Positions 24,125 to 34,696 of a stretch of 64,000 nt of DNA are shown piece by piece. Under the pieces are notes generated by a model, which saw only the letters and a list, made by a program, of their open reading frames with translations, was not told the origin of the DNA and made no database searches. Source of the stretch: Rhodoferax sp. (GTDB taxonomy: Bacteria > Pseudomonadota > Gammaproteobacteria > Burkholderiales > Burkholderiaceae_C); contig NZ_JAQTXM010000017.1 in NCBI RefSeq assembly GCF_028688795.1, positions 1 to 64,000 on the forward strand, written 5' to 3'. The first letter of the stretch is position 1, and each line of letters begins with the position of its first letter. The position numbers and the translations under genes are program-made.

Positions 24125-26566
24125 TCAATGCTTGACCGAACCCAACAACTCCGGCGCAGCGATGGCCACCACCACCGGAGCAGCGGCGACCGGCTCATCA
24201 TCAGGCAACGGGGTCGGCATGCGCTCAAGCGCTATTTCCAAGACCTTGTCAATCCAGCGCACTGGGACGATTTCAAGACCATTTTTCACATTTTCAGGGA
24301 TGTCCTGAAGATCTTTGGCGTTTTCCTCCGGGATCAACACCGTCTTGATGCCGCCACGCAGCGCAGCCAACAATTTTTCCTTGAGCCCGCCAATAGCAGT
24401 CACTTCGCCACGCAATGTAATTTCGCCGGTCATGGCGACATCGCAGCGCACGGGAATCCCCGTCATGGCTGACACGAATGCTGTGGTCATGGCGGCACCT
24501 GCGCTTGGACCATCTTTGGGTGTCGCACCATCAGGCACGTGAATGTGGATGTCTCTTTTCTCAAAAAACTCATCCTTGATCCCAAGCATGCGAGAACGAC
24601 TGCGCACCACGGTGCGGGCAGCTTCCACAGACTCTTTCATCACGTCACCCAAGGAACCGGTACGGGTGATCACGCCTTTGCCTGACATCATGGCGGCTTC
24701 AATGGTGAGCAAATCGCCGCCGACCTCGGTCCAGGCCAAGCCCACCACCTGGCCGACCTGGTTCTTCTTTTCGGCGCGACCATAGTCGTACTTGCGCACA
24801 CCCAGAAAATCATTGAGGTTGTCACCTGCCACCTTGACCTGACCGGTCATCTTTTTCAGTTGCAAGCTCTTAACCACTTTGCGGCAGATCTTGGATATTT
24901 CGCGTTCAAGCGAACGGACACCCGCTTCACGCGTGTAATAACGCACGATATCGCGCACTGCTTCCTCGGTGACCAGCAACTCGCCCTCTTTGACACCATT
25001 ATTTTTAAGTTGCTTGGGCAACAGGTATTTCAGTGCGATGTTGGTCTTTTCATCCTCGGTATAACCCGACAGGCGAATCACCTCCATGCGATCGAGCAAA
25101 GCCGGCGGGATGTTCATGGAATTCGATGTCGCCACAAACATAACGTCGCTCAGGTCAAAGTCCACTTCGACGTAATGGTCGCCAAACTTGTGGTTCTGCT
25201 CTGGATCCAACACTTCGAGCAAGGCGCTGGACGGGTCACCCCTGAAATCTGTGCCGAGCTTGTCAATTTCATCCAATAAGAACAAGGGGTTGCGCGTGCC
25301 AACCTTGGAAAGGCTTTGCAACACTTTGCCCGGCATGGCACCGATGTAAGTCCGGCGGTGGCCTCGAATTTCGGCCTCGTCGCGCATGCCGCCCAAGGCC
25401 ATGCGAACGTACTTGCGCCCGGTCGCCTTCGCAATGGACTGACCCAGCGAAGTTTTACCCACACCCGGTGGGCCAACCAAGCACAAAATCGGCGCTTTCA
25501 GCTTGTCAACCCGTTGCTGAACTGCAAGGTATTCAAGAATGCGATCCTTGACCTTGTCAAGACCATAGTGGTCTTCGTTGAGCACCGCTTCGGCGTTTGC
25601 CAGGTCGTGCTTGATCTTGGTTTTGCCGGCCCACGGCAGGCCAGTCAGCACATCAATGTAAGTGCGCACCACGGTGGCTTCAGCCGACATGGGTGACATC
25701 AACTTGAGTTTCTTTAACTCAGCCTCTGCCTTTTTCAAAGCATCTTTGGGCATTTTGGCAGCCTTGATCTTCTTCTCGATCTCATCGATGTCAGCGCCAT
25801 CCTCACCCTCACCCAGTTCTTTCTGGATCGCTTTGACTTGCTCATTCAAGTAAAAATCGCGCTGGTTTTTTTCCATTTGACGCTTCACGCGTCCGCGGAT
25901 CTTCTTGTCGACATTCAAGATGTCGACCTCACGCTCAATCTGCTCAAATAGATTTTCCAGGCGATCCCGCACACCCGACAAATCAAGCACAGCCTGCTTG
26001 TTGTCCAACTTCAAGGGCAAATGCGCTGCGATGGTGTCCGCCAAGCGACCTGGGTCGTCGATGCTGGAAATCGAGGTCAGAATCTCAGGCGGGATTTTTT
26101 TGTTGAGCTTGACGTACTGATCAAACTGCTGCATCACCGCACGACGCAGCGCCTCGATTTCACTACTTTTGGCGCGCGACTTTGTTTCAGGCTCCACCAC
26201 TGCCTCAACTGGCATGACAGTGGCAGTAAAGTGCAACTCACCGTCTTCGATGTGGGTGACGAGAGCGCGTTGCTGCCCTTCGACCAACACCTTGACCGTG
26301 CCATCAGGTAACTTGAGCATTTGAAGAATCGTCGACACACACCCCATGTCGAACATGTCCGACACGACGGGGTCGTCTTTGGCTGCCGCTTTTTGTGCCA
26401 CCAGCATGATGCGACGGTCCGAGCCCATGGCCGCTTCAAGCGCCTTGATGCTTTTGGGACGGCCAACAAACAGCGGGATAACCATGTGTGGGAACACAAC
26501 CACATCACGCAAAGGCAACAATGGCAAATCAAGCGCGGTAGCAGGCAGGGGAGTATGACCAGACAT
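24125..26566 (-). CDS. lon: ATP-dependent protease La (Lon)
   Basis: 813 residues from the ATG at 26566, chosen because GAGGA lies about 7 nt upstream; the frame itself opens at 26587. The N-terminal LON substrate domain (LPLLPLRDVVVFPHMVIPLF) is followed by a coiled-coil, the AAA+ module (Walker A GPPGVGKTS, Walker B FLLDEIDKL) and the protease domain with the catalytic Ser in PKDGPSAGAAM and Lys in GGLKEKLLAA. All key residues are present and the length is normal. It degrades misfolded and regulatory proteins in the cytoplasm. It is the last gene of the tig-clpP-clpX-lon block, after a 120-bp gap that may carry its own promoter. Confidence 0.97.
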   Translation of the reverse strand: MSGHTPLPATALDLPLLPLRDVVVFPHMVIPLFVGRPKSIKALEAAMGSDRRIMLVAQKAAAKDDPVVSDMFDMGCVSTILQMLKLPDGTVKVLVEGQQRALVTHIEDGELHFTATVMPVEAVVEPETKSRAKSSEIEALRRAVMQQFDQYVKLNKKIPPEILTSISSIDDPGRLADTIAAHLPLKLDNKQAVLDLSGVRDRLENLFEQIEREVDILNVDKKIRGRVKRQMEKNQRDFYLNEQVKAIQKELGEGEDGADIDEIEKKIKAAKMPKDALKKAEAELKKLKLMSPMSAEATVVRTYIDVLTGLPWAGKTKIKHDLANAEAVLNEDHYGLDKVKDRILEYLAVQQRVDKLKAPILCLVGPPGVGKTSLGQSIAKATGRKYVRMALGGMRDEAEIRGHRRTYIGAMPGKVLQSLSKVGTRNPLFLLDEIDKLGTDFRGDPSSALLEVLDPEQNHKFGDHYVEVDFDLSDVMFVATSNSMNIPPALLDRMEVIRLSGYTEDEKTNIALKYLLPKQLKNNGVKEGELLVTEEAVRDIVRYYTREAGVRSLEREISKICRKVVKSLQLKKMTGQVKVAGDNLNDFLGVRKYDYGRAEKKNQVGQVVGLAWTEVGGDLLTIEAAMMSGKGVITRTGSLGDVMKESVEAARTVVRSRSRMLGIKDEFFEKRDIHIHVPDGATPKDGPSAGAAMTTAFVSAMTGIPVRCDVAMTGEITLRGEVTAIGGLKEKLLAALRGGIKTVLIPEENAKDLQDIPENVKNGLEIVPVRWIDKVLEIALERMPTPLPDDEPVAAAPVVVAIAAPELLGSVKH

Positions 26567-26654
26567 ATAAAGTCCTCTTGTAACCAACTGAATGTGAAGC
26601 GGGGCTGCCGTTTTACAAGCAACAGCCCATTATCTGGCGTGTATTTAGCCTTAA

Positions 26655-26678
26655 TTGAGGCAAAAAACCCTCAAAGGC
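26655..26678 (-). terminator. Weak hairpin after clpX
   Basis: TTGAGG and CCTCAA arms around a T-rich loop lie just downstream of the clpX stop on the minus strand. It may attenuate transcription between clpX and lon. The stem is only 6 bp. Confidence 0.3.
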
Positions 26679-26686
26679 AAACCAAA

Positions 26687-27949
26687 TCAAGCTTTCTTGG
26701 CCACTTCGCGGTAAACCAGAAGTGGCGCCTTATTCTCTTCAATGGTGGACTCATCCACCACCACTTTTTCAACATTGGAGGTGTTGGGCAAGTCAAACAT
26801 GGTGTCAATCAGCGCTTGTTCAAGAATAGAACGCAAACCGCGGGCGCCTGTTTTGCGTGCCAGCGCCTTTTTGGCAATGGCTTTCAACGCGTTCGGACGA
26901 ATTTCCAGGTCAACGCCTTCCATTGACAACAGTTTGCTGTACTGCTTAACCAGCGCATTCTTCGGCTCGGTCAGAATTTGCACCAAGGTTTCTTCGCTAA
27001 GTTCGCCCAGCGTGGCCACCACGGGCATCCGGCCAACCAATTCAGGAATCAGGCCAAACTTGATCAAATCTTCAGGCTCAACTTCCTTGAACACTTCCGT
27101 CAGGTTGCGGTTTTGCTTACTTTTCACAGCAGCACCAAACCCGATACCAGAAGATTCGGTACGGCTGTCAATGACTTTTTCAAGGCCAGCGAACGCGCCA
27201 CCACAGATAAACAGGATGTTGGTCGTGTCCACTTGGACAAAATCCTGGTTCGGGTGCTTGCGACCGCCTTGGGGCGGCACGCTGGCCATGGTGCCTTCAA
27301 TCAGCTTGAGCAAGGCCTGCTGCACACCCTCACCCGACACATCGCGTGTGATGGACGGGTTGTCTGACTTGCGTGAAATTTTGTCAATTTCGTCAATGTA
27401 GACAATGCCGCGCTGCGCCCGTTCCACTTCGTAGTTGCAACTTTGCAGCAGCTTGAGCACGATGTTTTCAACGTCCTCCCCCACGTAACCGGCTTCGGTC
27501 AGGGTGGTGGCATCGGCCATCACAAAGGGCACGTCCAACATGCGTGCCAGTGTTTGCGCCAACAGCGTTTTGCCAGACCCGGTCGGGCCAATCAACAAAA
27601 TATTGCTCTTGGAAAGCTCGACTTCGTCCTTGGTGGATTTTTCCTGGTGCCGCAAACGTTTGTAGTGGTTATAAACCGCCACTGCCAAAATACGCTTGGC
27701 CGGATCCTGCCCAATCACGTAATTGTCAAGGTTGGCTTTGATCTCAGCCGGTGTCGGCAACTCGCTTTTGCCGGCTGTTTCAGTCGTCGCTGGTAACTCG
27801 TCGCGAATGATCTCGTTGCACAACTCAATGCACTCATCACATACAAAGACTGAGGGACCGGCAATGAGCTTTTTGACTTCGTGCTGACTTTTTCCGCAAA
27901 ACGAGCAATACAGTGTTTTCTCGCCAGCAGTGCCTTTTTTTTCGGCCAT
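26687..27949 (-). CDS. clpX: ClpX, ATP-dependent unfoldase of ClpXP
   Basis: 420 residues. An N-terminal C4 zinc finger ([14 protein letters not shown], then CDECIELC) recognises adaptors and substrates. The AAA+ domain has Walker A GPTGSGKT, pore loop GYVGEDV and Walker [10 protein letters not shown]. It unfolds tagged proteins and feeds them to ClpP. It starts 5 bp after the clpP stop, so the two genes form one transcript. Confidence 0.98.
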   Translation of the reverse strand: MAEKKGTAGEKTLYCSFCGKSQHEVKKLIAGPSVFVCDECIELCNEIIRDELPATTETAGKSELPTPAEIKANLDNYVIGQDPAKRILAVAVYNHYKRLRHQEKSTKDEVELSKSNILLIGPTGSGKTLLAQTLARMLDVPFVMADATTLTEAGYVGEDVENIVLKLLQSCNYEVERAQRGIVYIDEIDKISRKSDNPSITRDVSGEGVQQALLKLIEGTMASVPPQGGRKHPNQDFVQVDTTNILFICGGAFAGLEKVIDSRTESSGIGFGAAVKSKQNRNLTEVFKEVEPEDLIKFGLIPELVGRMPVVATLGELSEETLVQILTEPKNALVKQYSKLLSMEGVDLEIRPNALKAIAKKALARKTGARGLRSILEQALIDTMFDLPNTSNVEKVVVDESTIEENKAPLLVYREVAKKA

Positions 27950-27954
27950 GAGAA

Positions 27955-28575
27955 CTACACCCTTTTAGAAATAACCTGGTCAATCAGACCATATGCTTTG
28001 CACTCTTCAGCGGACATGTAATAGTCGCGCTCAGTGTCTCGCTCAATGCGTTCCAGGGGTTGCCCCGTGCACTCGGCCAGAATTTTGTTGAGTTGCTCGC
28101 GCGTTTTCAGGATTTCCCGTGCGGCAATTTCGATTTCGGTGGCTTGGCCCTGGCTGCCGCCTGAGGGTTGATGGATCATGATTTTTGCATTGGGCAGTGC
28201 AAAACGCTTGCCTTTTTCACCCGCTGCCAACAAGAAAGCACCCATGCTCGCGGCCATGCCAGTGCAAAGGGTTGACACTTTGGGTTTGATGAAGTTCATG
28301 GTGTCAAAAATAGCCATGCCCGCACTCACTGAGCCACCCGGCGAGTTGATGTAAAAAGAAATGTCCTTGTCAGGATTTTCACTTTCCAGGAACAACAATT
28401 GCGCCACCACAAGATTGGCTACATAGTCATTGACCGGACCGACCAAAAAAATCACCCGCTCTTTGAGCAGGCGTGAGTAAATGTCGTATGACCGTTCACC
28501 CCGGCCAGACTGCTCAATCACCATGGGCACCATGCCCAAACCCTGCGTTTCCATTGCATCCATCTGATATTTCAT
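27955..28575 (-). CDS. clpP: ClpP, serine protease subunit of ClpXP
   Basis: 206 residues. The catalytic Ser is in [11 protein letters not shown], the His in MIHQPSGG and the Asp follows in the [11 protein letters not shown] region. The N-terminus ([17 protein letters not shown]) holds the axial-loop and propeptide part. Normal length. It is cotranscribed with clpX (5 bp gap). A long hairpin lies between tig and clpP. Confidence 0.98.
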   Translation of the reverse strand: MKYQMDAMETQGLGMVPMVIEQSGRGERSYDIYSRLLKERVIFLVGPVNDYVANLVVAQLLFLESENPDKDISFYINSPGGSVSAGMAIFDTMNFIKPKVSTLCTGMAASMGAFLLAAGEKGKRFALPNAKIMIHQPSGGSQGQATEIEIAAREILKTREQLNKILAECTGQPLERIERDTERDYYMSAEECKAYGLIDQVISKRV

Positions 28576-28627
28576 CTTGACTCCAAAAATCTTGCGCTAC
28601 TGTAGCTAAAAAACATGGCCCCAAAAC

Positions 28628-28674
28628 AAATGGGGCTTGACTGCGGGACTACAAGTCCTGCACAAGCCCCATTT
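28628..28674 (-). terminator. Long hairpin between tig and clpP
   Basis: Perfect 12-bp arms aaatggggcttg (28628-28639) and caagccccattt (28663-28674) enclose 23 nt that hold a second small stem (ggact / agtcc). It lies about 24 bp after the tig stop and 50 bp before the clpP start. It could end part of the tig transcripts or stabilise clpP mRNA. There is no long T-tract. Confidence 0.6.
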
Positions 28675-28697
28675 CCACCGAAAAACGGTTAGAACGA

Positions 28698-30008
28698 TCA
28701 GTTCTGTGCCATCAATTCATCAAAAGAAAGCGCTTTTTCGCTAACCTTGGCTTTGGACAGCACAAAGTCAGTCACATTGTTTTCCAACACAATGGCTTCA
28801 ATTTCAGCCAGGCGGTTGTTGTCGCTCAGGTACCAACGCTCGACTTCAGTAGGCTTCTCATAGCTGGCAGCCAGTTCCTGAATGTGCGCCTTGATTTGAT
28901 CCATAGTGGCTTGCAGGCTGTTGGCACGCACCAACTCGGCCACCACCAAACCCAAACGCACACGGCGCTCAGCCTGTGGCTTGAACACATCGTCGGGAAT
29001 TGCGACCTTGTCAGCGTCCTTGATGCCGCGTTGCTTCAAATCAGCGCGCGCACCTTCAAGCAGACGGCCAATTTCGGCCTGTACGCTGGCGTTGGGCAAG
29101 TCCAGCTCAGCCTTGGACACCAATGCGTCCATGACTGCCGTCTTGTTGCGCGCCAGCAAACGGAACTTGACTTCGCGTTCCAGATTTTTCTTGATGTCAG
29201 CGTGCAAGCCTTCTACAGACGCTTCTTCAATACCGAGTGATTTAGCCAAGGCCTCGTCCACTTCAGGCAAGTGCGCTGCCTCAATTTTCTTGACGGTGAC
29301 CATGAAATCGGCCGTTTTACCGGCGACGTCTTTGCCGTGGTAGTCAGCAGGAAACGCCAACGGAAAGGTCTTGCTCTCGCCAATCTTCATGCCACGCGTG
29401 GCTTCTTCAAATTCCTTGAGCATCTGGCCATCGCCCAAAATGAACTGGAAGTCGTCAGCCTTGCCACCGGCAAAAGTCTCGCCGTCGATCTTGCCTTCAA
29501 AGTCAACCGCGACACGGTCACTGTCCTGAGCAGCAGCATCGTGCGGACGTTGCGAAAACGTGCGGCGTTGCTTGCGCAAAATATCGACTGTTTTCTCAAT
29601 GGCGGCGCCAGATACTTCCGTGGTCACTTTTTCGACTTCTGCGGTGCTCAGGTCGCCGATTTTGACTTCCGGGAAGACCTCAAACACGGCCTCGAATGTC
29701 AACTCGCCTTCGGGCGCGCCCTCTTTTTCATTGATTTTTGGCTGGCCGGCGACACGCAACTTGGCTTCGTTGGCGGCGTTAAAGAAGGCCTCACCAACTT
29801 TGTCATTCATGACCTCGTACTGCACGTTGTAGCCGTAGCGCTGTGACACCACGTTCATGGGTACTTTGCCTGGACGAAAACCATCCATCTTGACAGTGCG
29901 GGCAAGCTTCTTCAAACGTGCATTCACTTCCGACTGAATGGTGTCCACGGGCAAGCTCAGCGTCATTTTGCGTTCAAGCTTTTCAAGGGTTTCTACAGCA
30001 ACTGCCAT
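28698..30008 (-). CDS. tig: Trigger factor
   Basis: 436 residues. The N-terminal ribosome-binding domain has the signature GFRPGKVPMN (about 44-53). A central FKBP-like prolyl isomerase region spans about 155-245 (SDRVAVDFEGKIDGETF...). The C-terminal chaperone arms are helical. It binds nascent chains at the ribosome exit tunnel. It is first in the tig-clpP-clpX-lon order conserved in many proteobacteria. Confidence 0.97.
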   Translation of the reverse strand: MAVAVETLEKLERKMTLSLPVDTIQSEVNARLKKLARTVKMDGFRPGKVPMNVVSQRYGYNVQYEVMNDKVGEAFFNAANEAKLRVAGQPKINEKEGAPEGELTFEAVFEVFPEVKIGDLSTAEVEKVTTEVSGAAIEKTVDILRKQRRTFSQRPHDAAAQDSDRVAVDFEGKIDGETFAGGKADDFQFILGDGQMLKEFEEATRGMKIGESKTFPLAFPADYHGKDVAGKTADFMVTVKKIEAAHLPEVDEALAKSLGIEEASVEGLHADIKKNLEREVKFRLLARNKTAVMDALVSKAELDLPNASVQAEIGRLLEGARADLKQRGIKDADKVAIPDDVFKPQAERRVRLGLVVAELVRANSLQATMDQIKAHIQELAASYEKPTEVERWYLSDNNRLAEIEAIVLENNVTDFVLSKAKVSEKALSFDELMAQN

Positions 30009-30143
30009 GGTTAATCTCCAAATTTAAATGTAAGGACAGCGCCGGTTGCCGAGCAACCCACAGCCATCCTGCAAATTCAACAAACAATAAATGCCGCGAC
30101 GCCGCTGCAATGCTGCAGCGAACCGTCAGGCAAATTCTCATCA

Positions 30144-30230
30144 TGGTGCGCGGGGCGGGACTCGAACCCGCACAGTATTGCTACCGTCAGGACCTAAACC
30201 TGGTGCGTCTACCAATTTCGCCACCCGCGC
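30144..30230 (-). tRNA. tRNA-Leu (anticodon UAG)
   Basis: Class II tRNA on the minus strand: acceptor GCGCGGG/CCCGCGC, anticodon loop TTTAGGT giving UAG, long variable arm, T-arm GGTTCGAGTCC, encoded CCA. It lies directly upstream of tig. Confidence 0.95.
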
Positions 30231-30320
30231 AAAAATCAACGGGGCGGTCATCACAACCACCCCCGGAATTAGGTCAACTTAGAATTTTAACCCGCCTGAG
30301 CGCCCTCACCGGCCAAGCAC

Positions 30321-33300
30321 TCACTTGCTGGTCGATGTCACCCTGAACCAAGCGGCATACATCGCTGGCAGCGCCAACAGCGTCAAGACCGTTGCCACGA
30401 TCAACCCGCCCATGATGGCCACGGCCATTGGCCCCCAGAAAACGGAGCGCGACAATGGAATCATGGCCAGCACGGCGGCAGCGGCGGTCAGCACAATCGG
30501 GCGCAGGCGGCGCACGGCAGACTCCACAATCGCCTCCCAGGCCAAGACACCTTTGGCACGGTCTTGCTCGATCTGGTCGATCAGAATCACCGAATTGCGC
30601 TGGATCATGCCCATCAAGGCAATCACCCCAAGCAGTGCGACAAAGCCAAACGGCCGGTTCAACAACAACAGCGCACCGGCCACCCCGGCAATGCCCAGCG
30701 GTCCAGTCAGAAACACCAACACGGCGCGGCTGAAGCTGTGCAATTGCAGCATCAGCAAAGTGAAGGTGATGAACAACATGACGGGAATGCCCGCCACGAT
30801 GCTCGACGAGCCCTTGGCACTTTCGGCCACAGCTCCGGCCACTTCAATGCGGTAAGCACCCTGCCCGGCCTGCACCCAGGCGGCCTCCAGCTTTTTGAGC
30901 TCAGGCAACAGCTGGTTGGTGACGGTGGCGCCTTGCAGGCCTTCCACAATGTCGCTCTGCACCGTGATGGCGTAGTCACGGCCTTCGCGCCACATCACGC
31001 CCGGCTCCCAGGTGAACACCGGCTTGGCAATTTGCGTCAGCGGTATCGACTTGCCTGAGGCCGTGGGCAGGTAGGCGTTGGCGATGTCGGTGATGGCGTT
31101 GCGCTCGTCCAGCGGCTGGCGCAGCACAATGTCAATCAACTTGTCGGCCTCGCGGTACTGGCCCACGGTTGAGCCGTTCAGCATCGTCTTGGCGGCTTGC
31201 GCAATCACCTGGCTGGTGACACCGAGGGCGCGGGCTTTGGCCTGGTCAACCTCCAGGCGCATCACCTTGATGGACTCGTTCCAGTTGTCGTTCACGCCAC
31301 GGGTGTTGGGACTTTGCCGCATCACCGCCTTGACCTCATCGGCGCGCTCACGCAACACCAGCGGGTCAAGCCCGATGACGCGAAACTGCACCGGGTACGG
31401 CACCGGCGGGCCATTGGCCAACAGCTTGGCACGACCGCGAACCTCTGGGAACTCTTGCGCCAACAAGCTTGGCAATCGGTGCAAAAGGGCTTGTCGGGTA
31501 GGCAAATCCTTGGGCAACACAATCAGCTGGGACACGTTGGTTTGCTGAAACACCTGCTCCAGCGGCAAATAAAAGCGCGGCACGCCCGAGCCAACCCACT
31601 GCGTGACCGAGACCACGCCAGGCTCCGCCATCAAGCGTGCCTCAACCCGTTTGGCCACCGCTTCTGTGGCGGCAAATGAGGTGCCTTCAGGCGACCACAA
31701 CTCCACTGTGATCTCTGGGCGGCTCGAATCCGGAAAAAACTGCTGCTGCACTTGACCCATGCCGACAACCCCCAGCCCGAACAATGCCACGGTGACCCCA
31801 ATGGTGATCCAGCGGTGCCTGATGCAGGCATTCACGGTGCGACGAAACCGGTTGTAAAACGCCGTGTCGTACATGTCGTGAGAGTTCGCCTGACCGGCCA
31901 CCTGCATTTGCACATGGGGCGGCGCTTTCAGCAGACGGGTGCCCAGATAGGGCACAAAGTAAACCGACACGATCCAGCTTAAGCACAACGCAATCACCGT
32001 CACGGCAAAAATGGCAAACGTGTATTCGCCCGTGCTGCTCTTGGCAATGCCAATTGGCAAAAAGCCTGCCGCCGTGATCAGCGTGCCCGTCAGCATCGGC
32101 ATGGCGGTGATCTCGTAGGCAAAGGTGGCGGCGCGCACCTTGTCATAGCCTTCTTCCATCTTGCGCACCATCATTTCCACGGCAATGATGGCGTCGTCAA
32201 CCAACAGCCCGAGCGCAATGATGAGCGAGCCCAGCGAGATCTTGTGCAGCCCGATGCCCCAGTAGTTCATGGCCAGAAACGTCATTGCCAGCACCAGCGG
32301 AATGGTGATACCCACCACCAGGCCGGGGCGCATGTCGAGAGTCCAGCGCCGGTAGAAGGGGTGAACGCCGGGGCGCTTATGTAGCCCCAAGCTGATGAAA
32401 CTCACTGCCAGCACAATCGCGACGGCCTCAATCAGCACCTTGACGAACTCGTTCACTGAGGTCGCCACCGACTTGGGCTGGTCCTGAATTTGCCCCAACG
32501 TGACACCGATGGGCAGGGCTTTTTCGATGTGCTGGGTGGCGGCGGTCAGGGCCTTGCCCAGGGCAATGATGTCGCCGCCTTTGGTCATGGAAACCCCCAG
32601 TGCAATCACCTCCTGGCCCTGGAAGCGTACTTTGACAGTGGGCGGATCGGCGAAGTCACGCTTGATGGTGGCAATGTCACCCAAGCGCAACTGGTTGGCC
32701 CCGGCACGAATCGGCATGGCGCGCAATTCGTCTACCGCCTTGAACTGGCCAGCCACCCGCACCTGCACCACGTCCAGCGGCGTTTGCACGGCACCGGCAG
32801 ATTCCACCGCGTTTTGCTGACCCAAAGCGGTCAGCACGGCATTCATGTCAAGCCCAAGCTGCGCCAGGCGTTTTTGCGAGATCTCGACGAACAGCTTTTC
32901 ATCCTGCACGCCGAACAGTTCCACCTTGGCCACGTCAGGCACGCGCAACAGATGCTGGCGCACCTCATCGGCAAAAGTTTTGGCCTCGGCATAACTGAAG
33001 CCCGGCGCTTGCAGGGCATAAATCACACCATACACATCACCAAAATCGTCGTTGAAAAAAGGCCCTTGCACCCCTTGAGGCAGCGTGCCACGCATGTCAC
33101 CAATTTTCTTGCGCACCTGGTACCAGACGTTGGCCACCTCGCTGCCGCGGGATGAATCCTTGATCTGAAAAATGATTTGCGACTCGCCCGGCTTGGAATA
33201 GCTGCGGATTTTGTCGGCGTAGGGCACCTCTTGCAGCGTGCGCTCCAGCTTGTCGGTGACCTGTTCGGCCATCTGCTGGGCGGTAGCCCCAGGCCAATAA

Positions 33301-33479
33301 GCACGCACCACCATGGCGCGAAAAGTAAACGGCGGATCCTCGTCCTGGCCCAACTGAAAGTAACTCGCGGTGCCCAGCACCATCAGCACAATCATCAAAA
33401 AACGCGTCAACGGCGCATGCTCAATGGCCCAGCGCGACAAGTTAAATCCCTGCTCAGGGTGCAAGTGGTTTTCGCTCAT
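30321..33479 (-). CDS. RND-family efflux transporter, inner-membrane permease
   Basis: 1052 residues, the normal size for an AcrB/MexB-type pump. TM1 is near residue 24-42 (FLMIVLMVLGTASYF) and the large periplasmic loops follow after TM1 and after TM7. A second block of TMs begins near 350 (VLIEAVAIVLAVSFISL) and includes LVDDAIIAVEMM, the D-containing TM4-type proton-relay segment, and the last block ends near 1045. It should export hydrophobic compounds with proton exchange. It lies 7 bp downstream of the adaptor gene, so they are one operon. No outer-membrane factor gene is adjacent; a TolC elsewhere is presumed. Confidence 0.92.
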   Translation of the reverse strand: MSENHLHPEQGFNLSRWAIEHAPLTRFLMIVLMVLGTASYFQLGQDEDPPFTFRAMVVRAYWPGATAQQMAEQVTDKLERTLQEVPYADKIRSYSKPGESQIIFQIKDSSRGSEVANVWYQVRKKIGDMRGTLPQGVQGPFFNDDFGDVYGVIYALQAPGFSYAEAKTFADEVRQHLLRVPDVAKVELFGVQDEKLFVEISQKRLAQLGLDMNAVLTALGQQNAVESAGAVQTPLDVVQVRVAGQFKAVDELRAMPIRAGANQLRLGDIATIKRDFADPPTVKVRFQGQEVIALGVSMTKGGDIIALGKALTAATQHIEKALPIGVTLGQIQDQPKSVATSVNEFVKVLIEAVAIVLAVSFISLGLHKRPGVHPFYRRWTLDMRPGLVVGITIPLVLAMTFLAMNYWGIGLHKISLGSLIIALGLLVDDAIIAVEMMVRKMEEGYDKVRAATFAYEITAMPMLTGTLITAAGFLPIGIAKSSTGEYTFAIFAVTVIALCLSWIVSVYFVPYLGTRLLKAPPHVQMQVAGQANSHDMYDTAFYNRFRRTVNACIRHRWITIGVTVALFGLGVVGMGQVQQQFFPDSSRPEITVELWSPEGTSFAATEAVAKRVEARLMAEPGVVSVTQWVGSGVPRFYLPLEQVFQQTNVSQLIVLPKDLPTRQALLHRLPSLLAQEFPEVRGRAKLLANGPPVPYPVQFRVIGLDPLVLRERADEVKAVMRQSPNTRGVNDNWNESIKVMRLEVDQAKARALGVTSQVIAQAAKTMLNGSTVGQYREADKLIDIVLRQPLDERNAITDIANAYLPTASGKSIPLTQIAKPVFTWEPGVMWREGRDYAITVQSDIVEGLQGATVTNQLLPELKKLEAAWVQAGQGAYRIEVAGAVAESAKGSSSIVAGIPVMLFITFTLLMLQLHSFSRAVLVFLTGPLGIAGVAGALLLLNRPFGFVALLGVIALMGMIQRNSVILIDQIEQDRAKGVLAWEAIVESAVRRLRPIVLTAAAAVLAMIPLSRSVFWGPMAVAIMGGLIVATVLTLLALPAMYAAWFRVTSTSK

Positions 33480-33486
33480 GGCTGGC

Positions 33487-34671
33487 TCACTTGGCAGGAG
33501 CTGATGGCACCAAAGCTGGCGTCTTGAATGCTACGTTTCCCGGAGCTGTCTGCGCTTTACTGGTGAGGGCTACAGGCTTATTTTCTACATAAATAGTGAT
33601 TTTTTGACCAGGTGCCAGCACATGCACCCCCGCCACCACCACCTGCATGCCCGGTTGCAGTCCGCCCACCACCACGACGTCGTTGCCATCGGCTGTGGCA
33701 ATTTGCACCACTTGCGAATTAACCGTCATGCTGGCCGTGTCCACCACCCACACGGCAGTGGCCTGGCCTTGCTGGCGCAGCGCGCTGGTGGGCAACTTGA
33801 TGACTGGCACACCGGTGTGTTGCAGCGCGCCTGGCAGCACCGACACCGTGCTGCCCAGAGGCAAATCATCTTTGGCCAGCAACGCCACCTTGACCGCAAA
33901 AGTGCGGGTGATGGGGTCGGCACTGGCAGCTACTTCGCGCACCTCACCCTTCAGAGTGCCGGGCACCGACCAGACACGCACCTGGGCGTCAGAGCCCAGC
34001 TTGACCCCTGCCACCTTGTCCTCGGGCACGGCAAACACCACATCGCGCGCACCATCCTGGGCGATCTGCAGCACGGGTGCGCCCGCAGCCAGCACCTGAC
34101 CCGGCTCAGCCAAGACCGCCGTGACGACACCCGACACGTCGGCGCGCAAGGCTGCGTAATCGGCCTGATTGCCTTGGGCGCGCAACTGCGCCTGCGCTTG
34201 GTCGAGCTGCGCTTGCGCGGCCTGAAGCACCGCGTCGCGCCGTTCCAATTCCGCGCCGCTGATGAAGTTCTGCTCCTTCAAGGCCTGATAACGCTTGAAA
34301 TCAGCCGCGGCCAGATCACGGTTGGTGCGCGCCGCCGCTGTTTGGGCGCGCGACGCATCGGCGGCCAATTTGAGATCTTGCGGATCAAGCTGCGCCAGCA
34401 ATTGCCCCGCCTTCACGTGCTGCCCGGCCTCCACCGGCCGCGCCAGAAGTTTGCCGCCGACCCGAAAACCCAGGCGCGATTCAACCCGCGCCTTGACTTC
34501 ACCAGCATATTCAAGCGTGCTTTGCGTGGCCTGCAAGCCCACCGTGACCACCTTGACGGCACGTATGGGCTCCTCTGGCGGCGCCGGTTTGCTGCAGGCT
34601 GTCAGCCACAGGGCTGCCGCTATAGTTGCCGCCAAGCGGTTTGACCGCAGACACAAAACAAGTGAATTCAT
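33487..34671 (-). CDS. RND efflux periplasmic adaptor (membrane-fusion lipoprotein)
   Basis: 394 residues. The N-terminus is a lipoprotein signal (AATIAAALWLTAC, Cys26). The usual adaptor parts follow: a beta-barrel/lipoyl half (ESRLGFRVGGKLLARPVEAG), a coiled-coil hairpin (about 100-170, AAADFKRYQALKEQ... and AQAQLDQAQAQL), the second lipoyl half and a beta-barrel. It links the permease to an outer-membrane channel. First gene of the pump operon; the promoter region carries a 24-bp palindrome. The C-terminal part contains a copy of the family-wide short repeat at about 33542-33573. Confidence 0.9.
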   Translation of the reverse strand: MNSLVLCLRSNRLAATIAAALWLTACSKPAPPEEPIRAVKVVTVGLQATQSTLEYAGEVKARVESRLGFRVGGKLLARPVEAGQHVKAGQLLAQLDPQDLKLAADASRAQTAAARTNRDLAAADFKRYQALKEQNFISGAELERRDAVLQAAQAQLDQAQAQLRAQGNQADYAALRADVSGVVTAVLAEPGQVLAAGAPVLQIAQDGARDVVFAVPEDKVAGVKLGSDAQVRVWSVPGTLKGEVREVAASADPITRTFAVKVALLAKDDLPLGSTVSVLPGALQHTGVPVIKLPTSALRQQGQATAVWVVDTASMTVNSQVVQIATADGNDVVVVGGLQPGMQVVVAGVHVLAPGQKITIYVENKPVALTSKAQTAPGNVAFKTPALVPSAPAK

Positions 34672-34696
34672 GAGCGTGAACTTTCAGACAAACCAA

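Noticed and set aside
26588-26686. Heat-shock (sigma-32) promoter upstream of lon
   Set aside because: A CTTG-like -35 exists, but the -10 does not match well. Not strong enough to report.
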